Assembly (NCBI GenBank): GCA_023387695.1 | Contig: JAEWHT010000236.1 | Coordinates: 1-12,421 of the forward strand | Direction: 5' to 3' | DNA from: Pseudomonadota bacterium | Lineage (GTDB): Bacteria > Pseudomonadota > Alphaproteobacteria > Rhizobiales > Xanthobacteraceae | Length of the DNA: 12,421 nt | In this document: positions 6,528 through 12,421 of the stretch, piece by piece | Position numbering within the stretch: the stretch's first letter is position 1 | Layout: each line of letters begins with the position of its first letter | Made by a program: the position numbers and the translations under genes | The notes under the pieces: model-generated | Told to the model about the DNA's origin: nothing | Databases searched by the model: none | What the model saw: the letters and a program-made list of their open reading frames with translations, nothing else

Positions 6528-7052
6528 ATGGCCCTCAGAGAAATCATCATCCTGCCCGACAAGCAGCTGCGTCTGGTCTCCAAGCCGATCGAAAAGGTCA
6601 CGCCGGAGATCCGCAAGCTTGCCGACGACATGTTCGAAACCATGTACGACGCGCCCGGCATTGGCCTGGCGGCGATCCAGATCGCGCAGCCGCTGCGGCT
6701 GATCACCATGGACCTCGCCAAGCCCAACCAGGACGGTGAGACCAAGCCGGAGCCGCGCGTCTTCATCAATCCGGAGATCATCGCCTCTTCCGAGGACCTG
6801 TCGGTCTACGAGGAAGGTTGCCTGTCGATCCCCGAATATTACGAGGAGGTCGAGAGGCCCGCGAAGGTGCGCGTGCGCTTCACGGATCTCGACGGCAAGC
6901 TGCACGAGGAGGATGCCGAAGGCCTCTACGCCACCTGCATCCAGCACGAGATCGACCATCTCAACGGCGTGCTGTTCGTCGACTATCTGTCGAAGCTCAA
7001 GCGCGACCGCGTGATCAAGAAATTCGAGAAAGCCGCCAAGCGCGCGGAGTAA
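6528..7052 (+). CDS. def: Peptide deformylase
   Basis: Def removes the formyl group from the N-terminal methionine of new proteins, using a bound divalent metal (usually Fe2+). All three family motifs are present: GIGLAAIQ (44-51), EGCLS (96-100, metal ligand C98), and HEIDH (140-144, metal ligands H140 and H144, catalytic E141). The 174-aa length is normal. The ATG at 6528 gives the standard MALREI(I)-type N-terminus. An in-frame TTG at 6492 would add 12 residues but coincides with the -35 element and was rejected. No Shine-Dalgarno sequence precedes the ATG. fmt starts 6 nt after the stop, pairing the formyl-adding and formyl-removing enzymes in one operon. Confidence 0.97.
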   Translation: MALREIIILPDKQLRLVSKPIEKVTPEIRKLADDMFETMYDAPGIGLAAIQIAQPLRLITMDLAKPNQDGETKPEPRVFINPEIIASSEDLSVYEEGCLSIPEYYEEVERPAKVRVRFTDLDGKLHEEDAEGLYATCIQHEIDHLNGVLFVDYLSKLKRDRVIKKFEKAAKRAE

Positions 7053-7058
7053 GGTTCT

Positions 7059-7994
7059 ATGCCCCTCCGCCTGATCTTCATGGGCACGCCCGATTTTTCC
7101 GTGCCGACGCTGCTCGAACTGGTCGCGCACGGCCACGAGATCGTGGCCGTCTACACACGCGCGCCGAAGCCGGGCGGGCGGCGCGGGCTGCAGTTGCAGC
7201 CGACCCCGGTCGAGGAAGCGGCGCGAAAGCTCGGCGTGCCCGTGCTGACGCCGAAGACGTTGAAGACGCAGGAAGCCCTCGACGAGTTCAGCGCCTTTGA
7301 GGCCGATGCCGCCGTCGTCGTCGCCTACGGCATGATCCTGCCGCAGGCGATCCTCGATGCGCCGAAGCTCGGCTGCTATAACCTTCACGCTTCGCTGCTG
7401 CCGCGCTGGCGCGGCGCCGCGCCCATCAACCGTGCGATCATGGCGGGTGATGCCGAGAGCGGCGTGATGGTGATGAAGATGGATGTCGGCCTCGACACCG
7501 GCGACGTTGCCATGGCCGAGCGTCTCGCCATCACCGACAACATGACCGCGGTCGATCTGCACGATCGCCTCTCCCGCCTCGGCGCCGACCTGATGGTCCG
7601 CGCGATGGCCGCGCTCGACCGCGGCGGGTTGCAGCTGAAGAAGCAGAGCGAAGACGGCGTCACCTACGCCGCCAAGATCGACAAGGCCGAGGCGCGGATC
7701 GACTGGAGCAAGCCCGCGCACGCTGTCCTGCGCCACATTCACGGCCTGTCGCCGTTTCCCGGCGCCTGGGCGGAGCTCGACGGCGTCAGCGAAAATGCAC
7801 GTGTGAAAATCCTGCGCTGCGAGCTCGCCAAGGGTTCCGGTGCGCCGGGCACGGTGCTCGATGGCCAGCTCACCATCGCCTGCGGAGAGGGCGCGATCCG
7901 CATTCTCGAGCTGCAGCGCGAGGGCAAGGGCCGGATGCTGGCGGCGGACTTTTTGCGCGGCGTAAAGCTCGAGCCGCCCATGCGGCTGCTCTGA
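7059..7994 (+). CDS. fmt: Methionyl-tRNA formyltransferase
   Basis: Fmt moves a formyl group from 10-formyltetrahydrofolate to initiator Met-tRNA. The 311-aa protein has an N-terminal formyltransferase fold (about 1-200) and a C-terminal tRNA-binding domain (about 205-311). Catalytic residues are visible: N108 and H110 in NLHASLLPRWRGAAPI, and D146 in MDVGLDTGD. The N-terminal strand has FMGTPDFSVP. The segment PGGRRGLQLQPTPVEEAA (38-55) corresponds to the usual loop before the second folate-side helix. AAGG at 7051-7054 overlaps the def stop and serves as the ribosome-binding site, with a 4-nt gap to the ATG. The stop overlaps the truA start by one base (TGATG). Confidence 0.97.
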   Translation: MPLRLIFMGTPDFSVPTLLELVAHGHEIVAVYTRAPKPGGRRGLQLQPTPVEEAARKLGVPVLTPKTLKTQEALDEFSAFEADAAVVVAYGMILPQAILDAPKLGCYNLHASLLPRWRGAAPINRAIMAGDAESGVMVMKMDVGLDTGDVAMAERLAITDNMTAVDLHDRLSRLGADLMVRAMAALDRGGLQLKKQSEDGVTYAAKIDKAEARIDWSKPAHAVLRHIHGLSPFPGAWAELDGVSENARVKILRCELAKGSGAPGTVLDGQLTIACGEGAIRILELQREGKGRMLAADFLRGVKLEPPMRLL

Positions 7995-8731
7995 TGCCCC
8001 GCTACAAGCTCACCATCGAATATGACGGTGCGCCGTTCTTCGGCTGGCAGATCCAGGACACGTTGCCGTCGGTGCAAGGTGCGCTCGAAGCGGCGGTGAA
8101 GGCGATGACCGGCGCGGATTTGCGCGTACACGGCGCCGGCCGCACCGATGCCGGCGTGCATGCGCGCGGCCAGGTCGCCCACGTCGATATCGACAAGCAG
8201 TTTCCGCCGGGGCGCTTTCGCGATGGCCTGAACGCGCATCTGCGCCCGCATCCAGTCGCGGTGCTCGAAGCGGAGATTGTCCCTGACACGTTCGAGGCGC
8301 GTTTCTCGGCCGTAAAGCGCCACTATCGCTATCGCGTCATCAACACCCGCGCTAATCTCGCGCTCGATGTCGGTCATGCCTGGCGCGTGCCACGCCGGCT
8401 CGATAGCGACGCGATGCATGCGGCAGCCCAACGGCTGCTCGGCAAGCACGATTTCACGACCTTTCGCGACACCGAGTGCCAGGCCAAATCGCCGGAGAAG
8501 ACGCTTGATAAGCTCGACGTGCTGCGCGACGGCCGCGAGATCATCATCGTCACCTCGGCGCGCTCGTTCCTGCACAGCCAGGTGCGCTCGATGGTGGGCT
8601 CGCTGGTCTGGGTCGGCGAAGGCCGCTGGACCGCGGACGATCTGTCGGCAGCGCTCGAAGCCCGCAGCCGCGCCGCCTGCGGCATCGTCGCGCCGCCAGA
8701 AGGGCTGTATCTGATGAAGGTGGATTACTAG
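7994..8731 (+). CDS. truA: tRNA pseudouridine synthase A (positions 38-40)
   Basis: TruA converts uridine to pseudouridine at positions 38, 39 and 40 in the anticodon stem of tRNAs. The 245-aa protein begins with RYKLTIEYDGAPFFGWQ (3-19) and contains GAGRTDAGVHA (47-57), whose D52 is the catalytic aspartate. Further family segments are YRYRVIN (near 110) and the C-terminal SFLHSQVRSMVGSLVWVG (about 192-209). The start overlaps the fmt stop by one base, which points to coupled translation as the third gene of def-fmt-truA. A palindromic repeat begins 20 nt after its stop. Confidence 0.97.
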   Translation: MPRYKLTIEYDGAPFFGWQIQDTLPSVQGALEAAVKAMTGADLRVHGAGRTDAGVHARGQVAHVDIDKQFPPGRFRDGLNAHLRPHPVAVLEAEIVPDTFEARFSAVKRHYRYRVINTRANLALDVGHAWRVPRRLDSDAMHAAAQRLLGKHDFTTFRDTECQAKSPEKTLDKLDVLRDGREIIIVTSARSFLHSQVRSMVGSLVWVGEGRWTADDLSAALEARSRAACGIVAPPEGLYLMKVDY

Positions 8732-8750
8732 CGCCTGATGTCACCGCGGG

Positions 8751-8782
8751 CGTCATGGCCGGGCTTGTCCCGGCCATCCACG
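8751..8782 (+). repeat. Short palindromic repeat, copy 1 (left of the GIY-YIG gene)
   Basis: ATGGCCGGG (8755-8763) pairs with CCCGGCCAT (8769-8777) around the loop CTTGT. The flanks CGTC and CCACG are shared with copy 2 at 9114-9145, which differs within the element by one base in the loop. I recognise this as a dispersed intergenic repeat of Bradyrhizobium-type genomes. Read in frame it encodes MAGLVPAIHV, which artificially extends the next gene. Confidence 0.85.
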
Positions 8783-8799
8783 TGCGTCAACATGCGATC

Positions 8800-9090
8800 A
8801 TGCATGGTGGATGGGTCTACATCCTGGCGAGCGCGGCGAACGGCATTTTGTATGTCGGTGTGACGAACGACATCATTCGCCGCGTTTATGAGCATCGGAA
8901 CGGACTCGTGCCCGGCTTCACCAAGAAGTATGGCGTCAAGCTGCTCGTCTATTTTGAGCGCTATGAGGAGATCCAAACCGCAATCCAGCGTGAGCACAAC
9001 ATCAAGCATTGGTCACGGACGTGGAAGGTCAGGCTGATCCTCAAGGATAACCCCGAGTGGAAGGATCTCTACGATTCGATTGTCCAGTGA
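8800..9090 (+). CDS. Small GIY-YIG nuclease-family protein
   Basis: A stand-alone GIY-YIG domain protein of 96 aa, the YhbQ/UPF0213-like class often annotated as a GIY-YIG nuclease. Visible motifs are VYIL with Y7 (GIY strand), LYVGVTNDIIRR with Y18, G20 and R27 (YIG strand and helix), E31-H32-R33, the putative metal-binding E65 in AIQREHNIK, then W75 and the C-terminal DNPEWKDL. All catalytic-type residues appear present. The start is set at the ATG at 8800, since the earlier in-frame ATG at 8755 lies in the repeat and adds 15 residues with no family match. No clear Shine-Dalgarno is seen. Copies of one palindromic repeat lie 17 nt before and 23 nt after the gene, unlike the surrounding operons, so it may have arrived or spread as a cassette. 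The cellular role of this class is poorly known. Confidence 0.88.
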   Translation: MHGGWVYILASAANGILYVGVTNDIIRRVYEHRNGLVPGFTKKYGVKLLVYFERYEEIQTAIQREHNIKHWSRTWKVRLILKDNPEWKDLYDSIVQ

Positions 9091-9113
9091 GGTTGGCCGG
9101 GCTCTCACCACAT

Positions 9114-9145
9114 CGTCATGGCCGGGCTCGTCCCGGCCATCCACG
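9114..9145 (+). repeat. Short palindromic repeat, copy 2
   Basis: Same element as 8751-8782 in the same orientation: ATGGCCGGG (9118-9126), loop CTCGT, CCCGGCCAT (9132-9140), with flanks CGTC and CCACG. The 32-nt copies differ at one position in the loop. It starts 23 nt after the GIY-YIG stop. Confidence 0.85.
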
Positions 9146-9171
9146 GACTTCCTGTTTGCGGCGGCAAAGAA

Positions 9172-9203
9172 CGTGGATGCCCGGGACAAGCCCGGGCATG
9201 ACG
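9172..9203 (-). repeat. Short palindromic repeat, inverted copy 3
   Basis: The reverse complement of this stretch has the same layout (CGTC, ATGCCCGGG, CTTGT, CCCGGGCAT, CCACG) with a compensated change in the stem (CC to GG pairs kept complementary). Together with copy 2 and a 26-nt spacer it forms a head-to-head pair of about 90 nt, like a bacterial interspersed mosaic element. It lies between the convergent GIY-YIG and dapE genes, ending 27 nt before the dapE stop, and may protect or end transcripts. Confidence 0.85.
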
Positions 9204-9230
9204 GCGGAGATTTTGGTGGCGACTAACGCC

Positions 9231-10397
9231 TCACCCAAAATACCGCGTCAGTATCCCGCGATACACCTTCGTCAGCTTCTCCAGATCCGCCAACGGCACG
9301 CGCTCGTTGACCTGGTGCATGGTCTGGCCGACGAGGCCGAACTCGATCACCGGGCAGTAGCTCGAGATGAAGCGCGCATCCGAAGTGCCGCCGCTCGTCG
9401 ACAGCTCCGGCTTGCGGCCCGTGATCTCTTCGATCGCGGACACTGCGAGGTCGGTGAACGGGCCCGGTTTGGTCACGAACACGTTGGAGTTCGACGGCTC
9501 CCAGACGATGCGAGCCTTGATGCGGTTGCCGCAAGCTTTGGCGAGGCGCGTCTCGATCAGCTCGCGCAGGCTCGCCTGCGTGTGGTTGTCGTTGTAGCGG
9601 ATGTTGAACCTGGCGCGGGCCTCACCCGGAATGACGTTGAAGGCCTTGTTGCCGACGTCGACCGAGACGAATTCGAGATTGGAGGCCTGGAACTGCGCGC
9701 TGCCGTGATCGAGCGGCTCGTCGGAGATCGCCACGATCAATCGCGAAATATCCGGCACCGGATTGGCGGCGCGATGCGGGTAGGCGACGTGGCCCTGCAC
9801 GCCATCGACATAGAGCGTCCCGGACTGCGAGCCGCGGCGGCCAACCTTGATCATGTCGCCGAGCGTCTCGACATTGGATGGCTCGCCCAGCACGCAATGA
9901 TCGAACTTCTCGCCGCGCTCGGCGGCCCATTTCAACAGCTTGATGGTGCCGTTGATGGAAACGTCTTCCTCGTCGCCGGTGATCAGGAACGAGATCGAAC
10001 CCGTCCCATCCGCACGCGGCTTGCCGCCGTTCGCGGCGAGATGCTCCAGGACTGCTGCGACCGAACAGGCGATGCCGCCCTTCATGTCGTCCGCGCCGCG
10101 GCCGTGCAGGAAACCGTCCTTCACCTCGCCGGAGAACGCGCCGACGCTCCAGGCGCTCTCGTCTCCGGGCGGCACCACGTCGGTATGGCCGGCGAAGGTG
10201 ATGTGCGGTCCTTCAGTGCCGATCCGCGCATAGAGATTGTCGACGTCGGCGATACCGGGGTCGCTGAAGGTCACGCGGTGACAAATGAAGCCTGCTGCGT
10301 TCAGGGCTTTTTCAAGCACGCCCAGCGCACCGGCGTCGGCCGGAGTTACCGAGGGGCAGCGGATGAGGTCGCGGGCAATGGAGAGAGCATCGGTCAT
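9231..10397 (-). CDS. dapE: Succinyl-diaminopimelate desuccinylase
   Basis: DapE removes succinate from N-succinyl-LL-2,6-diaminopimelate in the succinylase route to meso-diaminopimelate and lysine. It is a two-zinc M20-family hydrolase. The 388-aa protein shows AGHTDVVPPG (69-78, zinc ligand H71, D73), GRGADDMKGG (99-108, bridging D104), TGDEED (140-145, catalytic E143 and ligand E144), LGEPS (170-174, ligand E172), SGGTSDARF near 330, and a C-terminal H at about 361 in QTMHQVNE. A dimerisation insert lies between about 180 and 290. The start ATG overlaps the stop of the DUF805 gene by 4 nt (ATGA), which indicates translational coupling. It is the last gene of dapD-DUF805-dapE. Confidence 0.97.
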   Translation of the reverse strand: MTDALSIARDLIRCPSVTPADAGALGVLEKALNAAGFICHRVTFSDPGIADVDNLYARIGTEGPHITFAGHTDVVPPGDESAWSVGAFSGEVKDGFLHGRGADDMKGGIACSVAAVLEHLAANGGKPRADGTGSISFLITGDEEDVSINGTIKLLKWAAERGEKFDHCVLGEPSNVETLGDMIKVGRRGSQSGTLYVDGVQGHVAYPHRAANPVPDISRLIVAISDEPLDHGSAQFQASNLEFVSVDVGNKAFNVIPGEARARFNIRYNDNHTQASLRELIETRLAKACGNRIKARIVWEPSNSNVFVTKPGPFTDLAVSAIEEITGRKPELSTSGGTSDARFISSYCPVIEFGLVGQTMHQVNERVPLADLEKLTKVYRGILTRYFG

Positions 10398-11050
10398 GAG
10401 CCCCGCTTAACATGCATGCCGCCGGGTGGGCTAGCGCTAGGCGGCACAATTTCGAGCTCGTGGCTCTGGTCCCAGCTTTTCGCAGGTGAGGTCGCGGGCG
10501 CGGAAGGCGCCTCGATCTCGGCAAGCGGATCGGGGCCGAACCGGTTGTGGCCCGAGGTGCCGGGCACAACGAACAATTCGACGAGACCCCACAGCCACAG
10601 CGCGGAGATGGCCCACTCGATCGGAGCGAACCAACTGGATGCAGGAAACAAGTCCGAGAAATGAAAAAGCAGTCTGGGGACGAAGACGAACGGGACGATC
10701 CACCATCCGCTCCTGTCGCGATCATGAAGCCGCTTGATCGCGGTCGCGAGGAAGATCCAGAAGAACAGCGACGTGCCGAGAGCCTTGAGGATCAAGGTCG
10801 CGCGATCCACTGATGCCAGCGTATGGTAGGTCCGGGGATCGAGCGCCTTGAAGACATCGTCGAGCGCGAAATCAAAGTCGATGTCGAAGCCGAATTTGAG
10901 GGCGAGGGATGTACCGCCTTCGACGGCCCGCACGACTTGGCCAACGACCTCCAGCAAGCCCGCGAGCAAGGCGACGATCAGCAGCGCCTGCCACAGCAGG
11001 GCCCGATTGATGCGGCCGTCGAAGCGGAAGAAGTACCAGATCCAGTCCAT
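10394..11050 (-). CDS. DUF805 family membrane protein
   Basis: This is an inner-membrane protein of unknown function in the DUF805 family (YhaH/YhaI-like). The 218-aa product has the N-terminal FRFDGRINRALLW (8-20), hydrophobic segments at about 18-45, 90-104, 116-130 and 144-162, the conserved AIKRLHDRDRSGWW (104-117) and GTSGHNRFGPDPL (164-176). Residues 45-85 form an unusually acidic extramembrane stretch (FDIDFDFALDD). The last ~42 residues are a Pro/Ala/Ser-rich tail beyond the usual family end. The ATG at 11050 has GGAG nearby as a ribosome-binding site. Its place between dapD and dapE, with a 4-nt overlap to dapE, makes co-expression with lysine biosynthesis likely, but a role in it is only inferred. 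Confidence 0.88.
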   Translation of the reverse strand: MDWIWYFFRFDGRINRALLWQALLIVALLAGLLEVVGQVVRAVEGGTSLALKFGFDIDFDFALDDVFKALDPRTYHTLASVDRATLILKALGTSLFFWIFLATAIKRLHDRDRSGWWIVPFVFVPRLLFHFSDLFPASSWFAPIEWAISALWLWGLVELFVVPGTSGHNRFGPDPLAEIEAPSAPATSPAKSWDQSHELEIVPPSASPPGGMHVKRGS

Positions 11051-11101
11051 GCGAAAGGCTCCGGGCCGCAGAGGCGCCCGGAGATTGGTCGCGATGGAGG
11101 A

Positions 11102-11171
11102 GGGGTGGGTTCACCCCAACCCTCTCAGGGCGAGTGAAGCTCGTCCCGACCCCGTAAGAACGGGGAGAGGG
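11102..11171. repeat. Branched palindromic element in the dapD-DUF805 gap
   Basis: Four nested or adjacent stems can be drawn. GGGGTG (11102-11107) pairs with CACCCC (11112-11117). CCCTCTC (11120-11126) pairs with GAGAGGG (11165-11171) and encloses two hairpins: GGGCGAG (11128-11134) with CTCGTCCC (11140-11147, one bulged T), and CCCCGT (11150-11155) with ACGGGG (11160-11165). The last stem shares one G with the closing stem. It resembles dispersed rhizobial intergenic repeats that carry a CCCCGTAAGAACGGGG-type core. It lies inside a likely operon and might set relative expression of dapD and downstream genes. Confidence 0.65.
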
Positions 11172-11185
11172 GGAGGAGAGAGCGA

Positions 11186-12031
11186 TCAATCCCGCAGCAA
11201 CTCGTTGATGCTGGTCTTGGACCGCGTGCGCTCGTCGACGCGCTTGACGATCACGGCGCAAGCGGTGCTCGGGCCGATCTGGCCGTTCTTCATCGGCTTG
11301 CCGGGCAGTGCGCCGGGCACCACCACGGAATATTCCGGCACTTCGCCCATGAAGACTTCGCCCGTCTCGCGATCGACGATCTTGGTCGAGGCGCCCAGGA
11401 ACACGCCCATCGCCAGCACCGCGCCCTTGCGGACGATGACGCCTTCAGCGACTTCCGAGCGCGCGCCGATGAAGCAATCGTCCTCGATGATCACGGGCTC
11501 GGCCTGCAGCGGTTCGAGCACGCCGCCGATGCCGGCGCCGCCGGAGATGTGCACGCGCTTGCCGATCTGCGCGCAGGAGCCGACGGTCGCCCAGGTGTCG
11601 ACCATGGTGCTCTCATCGACATAAGCGCCGAGATTGACGAAGGACGGCATCAGCACGACGTTCCTGGCGATGAAGGCCGAGCGGCGCACGACAGCGCCCG
11701 GCACAGCGCGGAAACCAGCCTCGCGAAAACGGTTCGGGCCCCAGCCTTCGAACTTCGAGGGCACCTTGTCCCACCAGTTCGCCTGGCCCGGACCGCCGGG
11801 AATGACGTCCATGTCGTTCAGGCGGAAGGACAGCAGCACGGCCTTCTTCAGCCACTGATTGACCTTCCACTTGCCGTCGGCGCCGCGCTCGGCAACGCGC
11901 GCCTCGCCCTTGTCCAGAATCTCCAGCGACTGATTCACGGCGTCGCGGACCTCGCCCTTCGTCGAGGTCGAGATACCGTCACGCGCATCGAAGGCGCTGT
12001 TGATGGTGGATTCCAGGGCGGACAGGGACAT
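11186..12031 (-). CDS. dapD: 2,3,4,5-tetrahydropyridine-2,6-dicarboxylate N-succinyltransferase
   Basis: DapD succinylates tetrahydrodipicolinate with succinyl-CoA, the step that commits to the succinylase branch of diaminopimelate synthesis. The 281-aa protein has an N-terminal helical domain (about 1-100) with WKVNQWLKKAVLLSFRL (55-71), and a left-handed beta-helix of hexapeptide repeats (about 110-245) with MVDTWATVGSCAQIG (143-157, including the active-site D145) and HISGGAGIGGVLEP (161-174). The C-terminal part has PEYSVVVPGALPGK. The ATG at 12031 has GAGGA 7 nt upstream. It heads a likely dapD-DUF805-dapE operon, with 135 nt and a palindromic element before DUF805. Confidence 0.97.
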   Translation of the reverse strand: MSLSALESTINSAFDARDGISTSTKGEVRDAVNQSLEILDKGEARVAERGADGKWKVNQWLKKAVLLSFRLNDMDVIPGGPGQANWWDKVPSKFEGWGPNRFREAGFRAVPGAVVRRSAFIARNVVLMPSFVNLGAYVDESTMVDTWATVGSCAQIGKRVHISGGAGIGGVLEPLQAEPVIIEDDCFIGARSEVAEGVIVRKGAVLAMGVFLGASTKIVDRETGEVFMGEVPEYSVVVPGALPGKPMKNGQIGPSTACAVIVKRVDERTRSKTSINELLRD

Positions 12032-12038
12032 CGTGATT

Positions 12039-12043
12039 TCCTC
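12039..12043 (-). promoter_or_regulatory. Ribosome-binding site of dapD
   Basis: On the - strand GAGGA lies 7 nt before the dapD ATG, the clearest Shine-Dalgarno sequence in the window, and it fixes that start. Confidence 0.65.
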
Positions 12044-12075
12044 TTCGATGCGGGAATTTTGATGGATTGGGGCGC

Positions 12076-12104
12076 CTTTTCGGGATTTGGGGAGGCGGAG
12101 TCAA
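12076..12104 (-). promoter_or_regulatory. Possible dapD promoter
   Basis: On the - strand TTGACT (12104-12099) is a good -35 element; 17 nt later GAAAAG (12081-12076) is a poor -10. A GANTC site (GAGTC at 12098-12102 on the + strand) overlaps the -35. The position, about 45-70 nt before the start codon, is reasonable. Confidence 0.3.
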
Positions 12105-12136
12105 GGCTCACTCGGCCGTCGTCCCGGGCTACAGCC

Positions 12137-12421
12137 TTACCGCAACAGCCCGGCTAAGAACCCCGCCAGATCATCCGTGACGTGGTCGACATGGGCGGCG
12201 TCGCGCCCCTCGAGTTCCCAATCCTCGCGCACCACTTCCTTGGTGCCATCAGGCACCACCAGCACCGTGGTCATGCCGAGATCATGCGGGACAGTGAGGT
12301 TGCGGGCGAGGTCTTCGAACATGGCGGCCTTGGTCGGATCGACCGCGTGCAGACGAAGGAATTTGTCATAGGTCTGCGCGGCCGGCTTGGGTTCGAACTC
12401 GGCGGCGATGATGTCGAACAC
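12137..12421 (-). CDS. HAD-family hydrolase, probable pyrimidine 5'-nucleotidase (5' part outside the window)
   Basis: Only the C-terminal 94 codons are present; the gene continues past the right edge, and the GTG at 12421-12419 is best read as an internal valine. The visible part starts at VFDIIAAEFEPKPA, with the lysine of HAD motif III in EPKP. MFEDLARNL follows, the motif IV acidic region, then a helix-strand pair with GMTTVLVV and a C-terminal HVDHVTDDLAGFLAGLL typical of the bacterial SDT1/pyrimidine 5'-nucleotidase-type HAD proteins. Such enzymes dephosphorylate UMP/CMP-like substrates, but HAD specificity is hard to predict and the nucleophile motif lies outside the window. It reads toward dapD, 105 nt away, on the same strand. 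Confidence 0.82.
   Translation of the reverse strand: MFDIIAAEFEPKPAAQTYDKFLRLHAVDPTKAAMFEDLARNLTVPHDLGMTTVLVVPDGTKEVVREDWELEGRDAAHVDHVTDDLAGFLAGLLR

Noticed and set aside
6354..7742. 462-codon open frame antisense to def and fmt
   Set aside because: Its composition is low-complexity (D, R, H, L, G) with no motif, while def and fmt on the + strand have all catalytic residues.
8751..9203. CRISPR-like array
   Set aside because: There are only three palindromic copies in mixed orientation, irregularly spaced, with a gene between them and no cas genes.
9057..10664. 535-codon + strand open frame across dapE and part of DUF805
   Set aside because: It opens in the 3' end of the GIY-YIG gene, runs through repeat DNA and is antisense to a complete DapE.
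12032..12136. Further gene or RNA between dapD and the HAD gene
   Set aside because: The 105-nt gap holds only the dapD ribosome-binding site and a possible promoter; no open frame or stable fold stands out.

Overview
The window is GC-rich chromosomal DNA from an alphaproteobacterium, most likely Bradyrhizobium or a close relative in Nitrobacteraceae. This rests on protein character, on gene order, and on intergenic palindromes of a kind I recognise from that group (core ATGGCCGGG...CCCGGCCAT, and CGTCATTGCGAG...CTCGCAATGACG). No phage, insertion sequence, tRNA or CRISPR array was seen. All full-length genes look intact. The last gene runs off the right edge.

Left part (1-3623, + strand): the small signal recognition particle RNA (ffs) stands directly before dnaX, the YbaB/EbfC nucleoid-associated gene and recR. 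A small exported protein of unknown function follows. The same RNA-dnaX-ybaB-recR order is known in Bacillus subtilis. A REP-like palindrome (3636-3722) closes this block where it meets the next one head-on.

Middle (3739-6357, - strand): an AmpG-type muropeptide permease lies downstream of rmuC. The divergent gap between rmuC and def (6358-6527) is the most structured regulatory region of the window. It holds two tandem 24-bp-period repeats, each with a CtrA-like TTA(C/G)-N7-TTAA core, and a sigma70-like promoter placed so that the def mRNA would be almost leaderless.

Right-middle (6528-8731, + strand): def, fmt and truA are tightly packed, with a 1-nt fmt/truA overlap. Def and Fmt are the two enzymes of the formyl-methionine cycle, and TruA modifies tRNA. 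Next comes a 96-aa GIY-YIG nuclease-family gene bracketed by copies of one short palindromic repeat (8751-8782, 9114-9145, and inverted at 9172-9203).

Right part (9231-12421, - strand): dapD, a DUF805 membrane protein and dapE run in that order and supply two steps of the succinylase route to diaminopimelate and lysine. DUF805 and dapE overlap by 4 nt. A branched palindromic element separates dapD from DUF805. The 3' part of a HAD-family pyrimidine 5'-nucleotidase gene ends the window.

Most of this is core housekeeping DNA. The features most worth following are the repeat-bracketed GIY-YIG gene, the tandem regulatory repeats between rmuC and def, the glycine tract in DnaX, and the missing Toprim glutamate in RecR.
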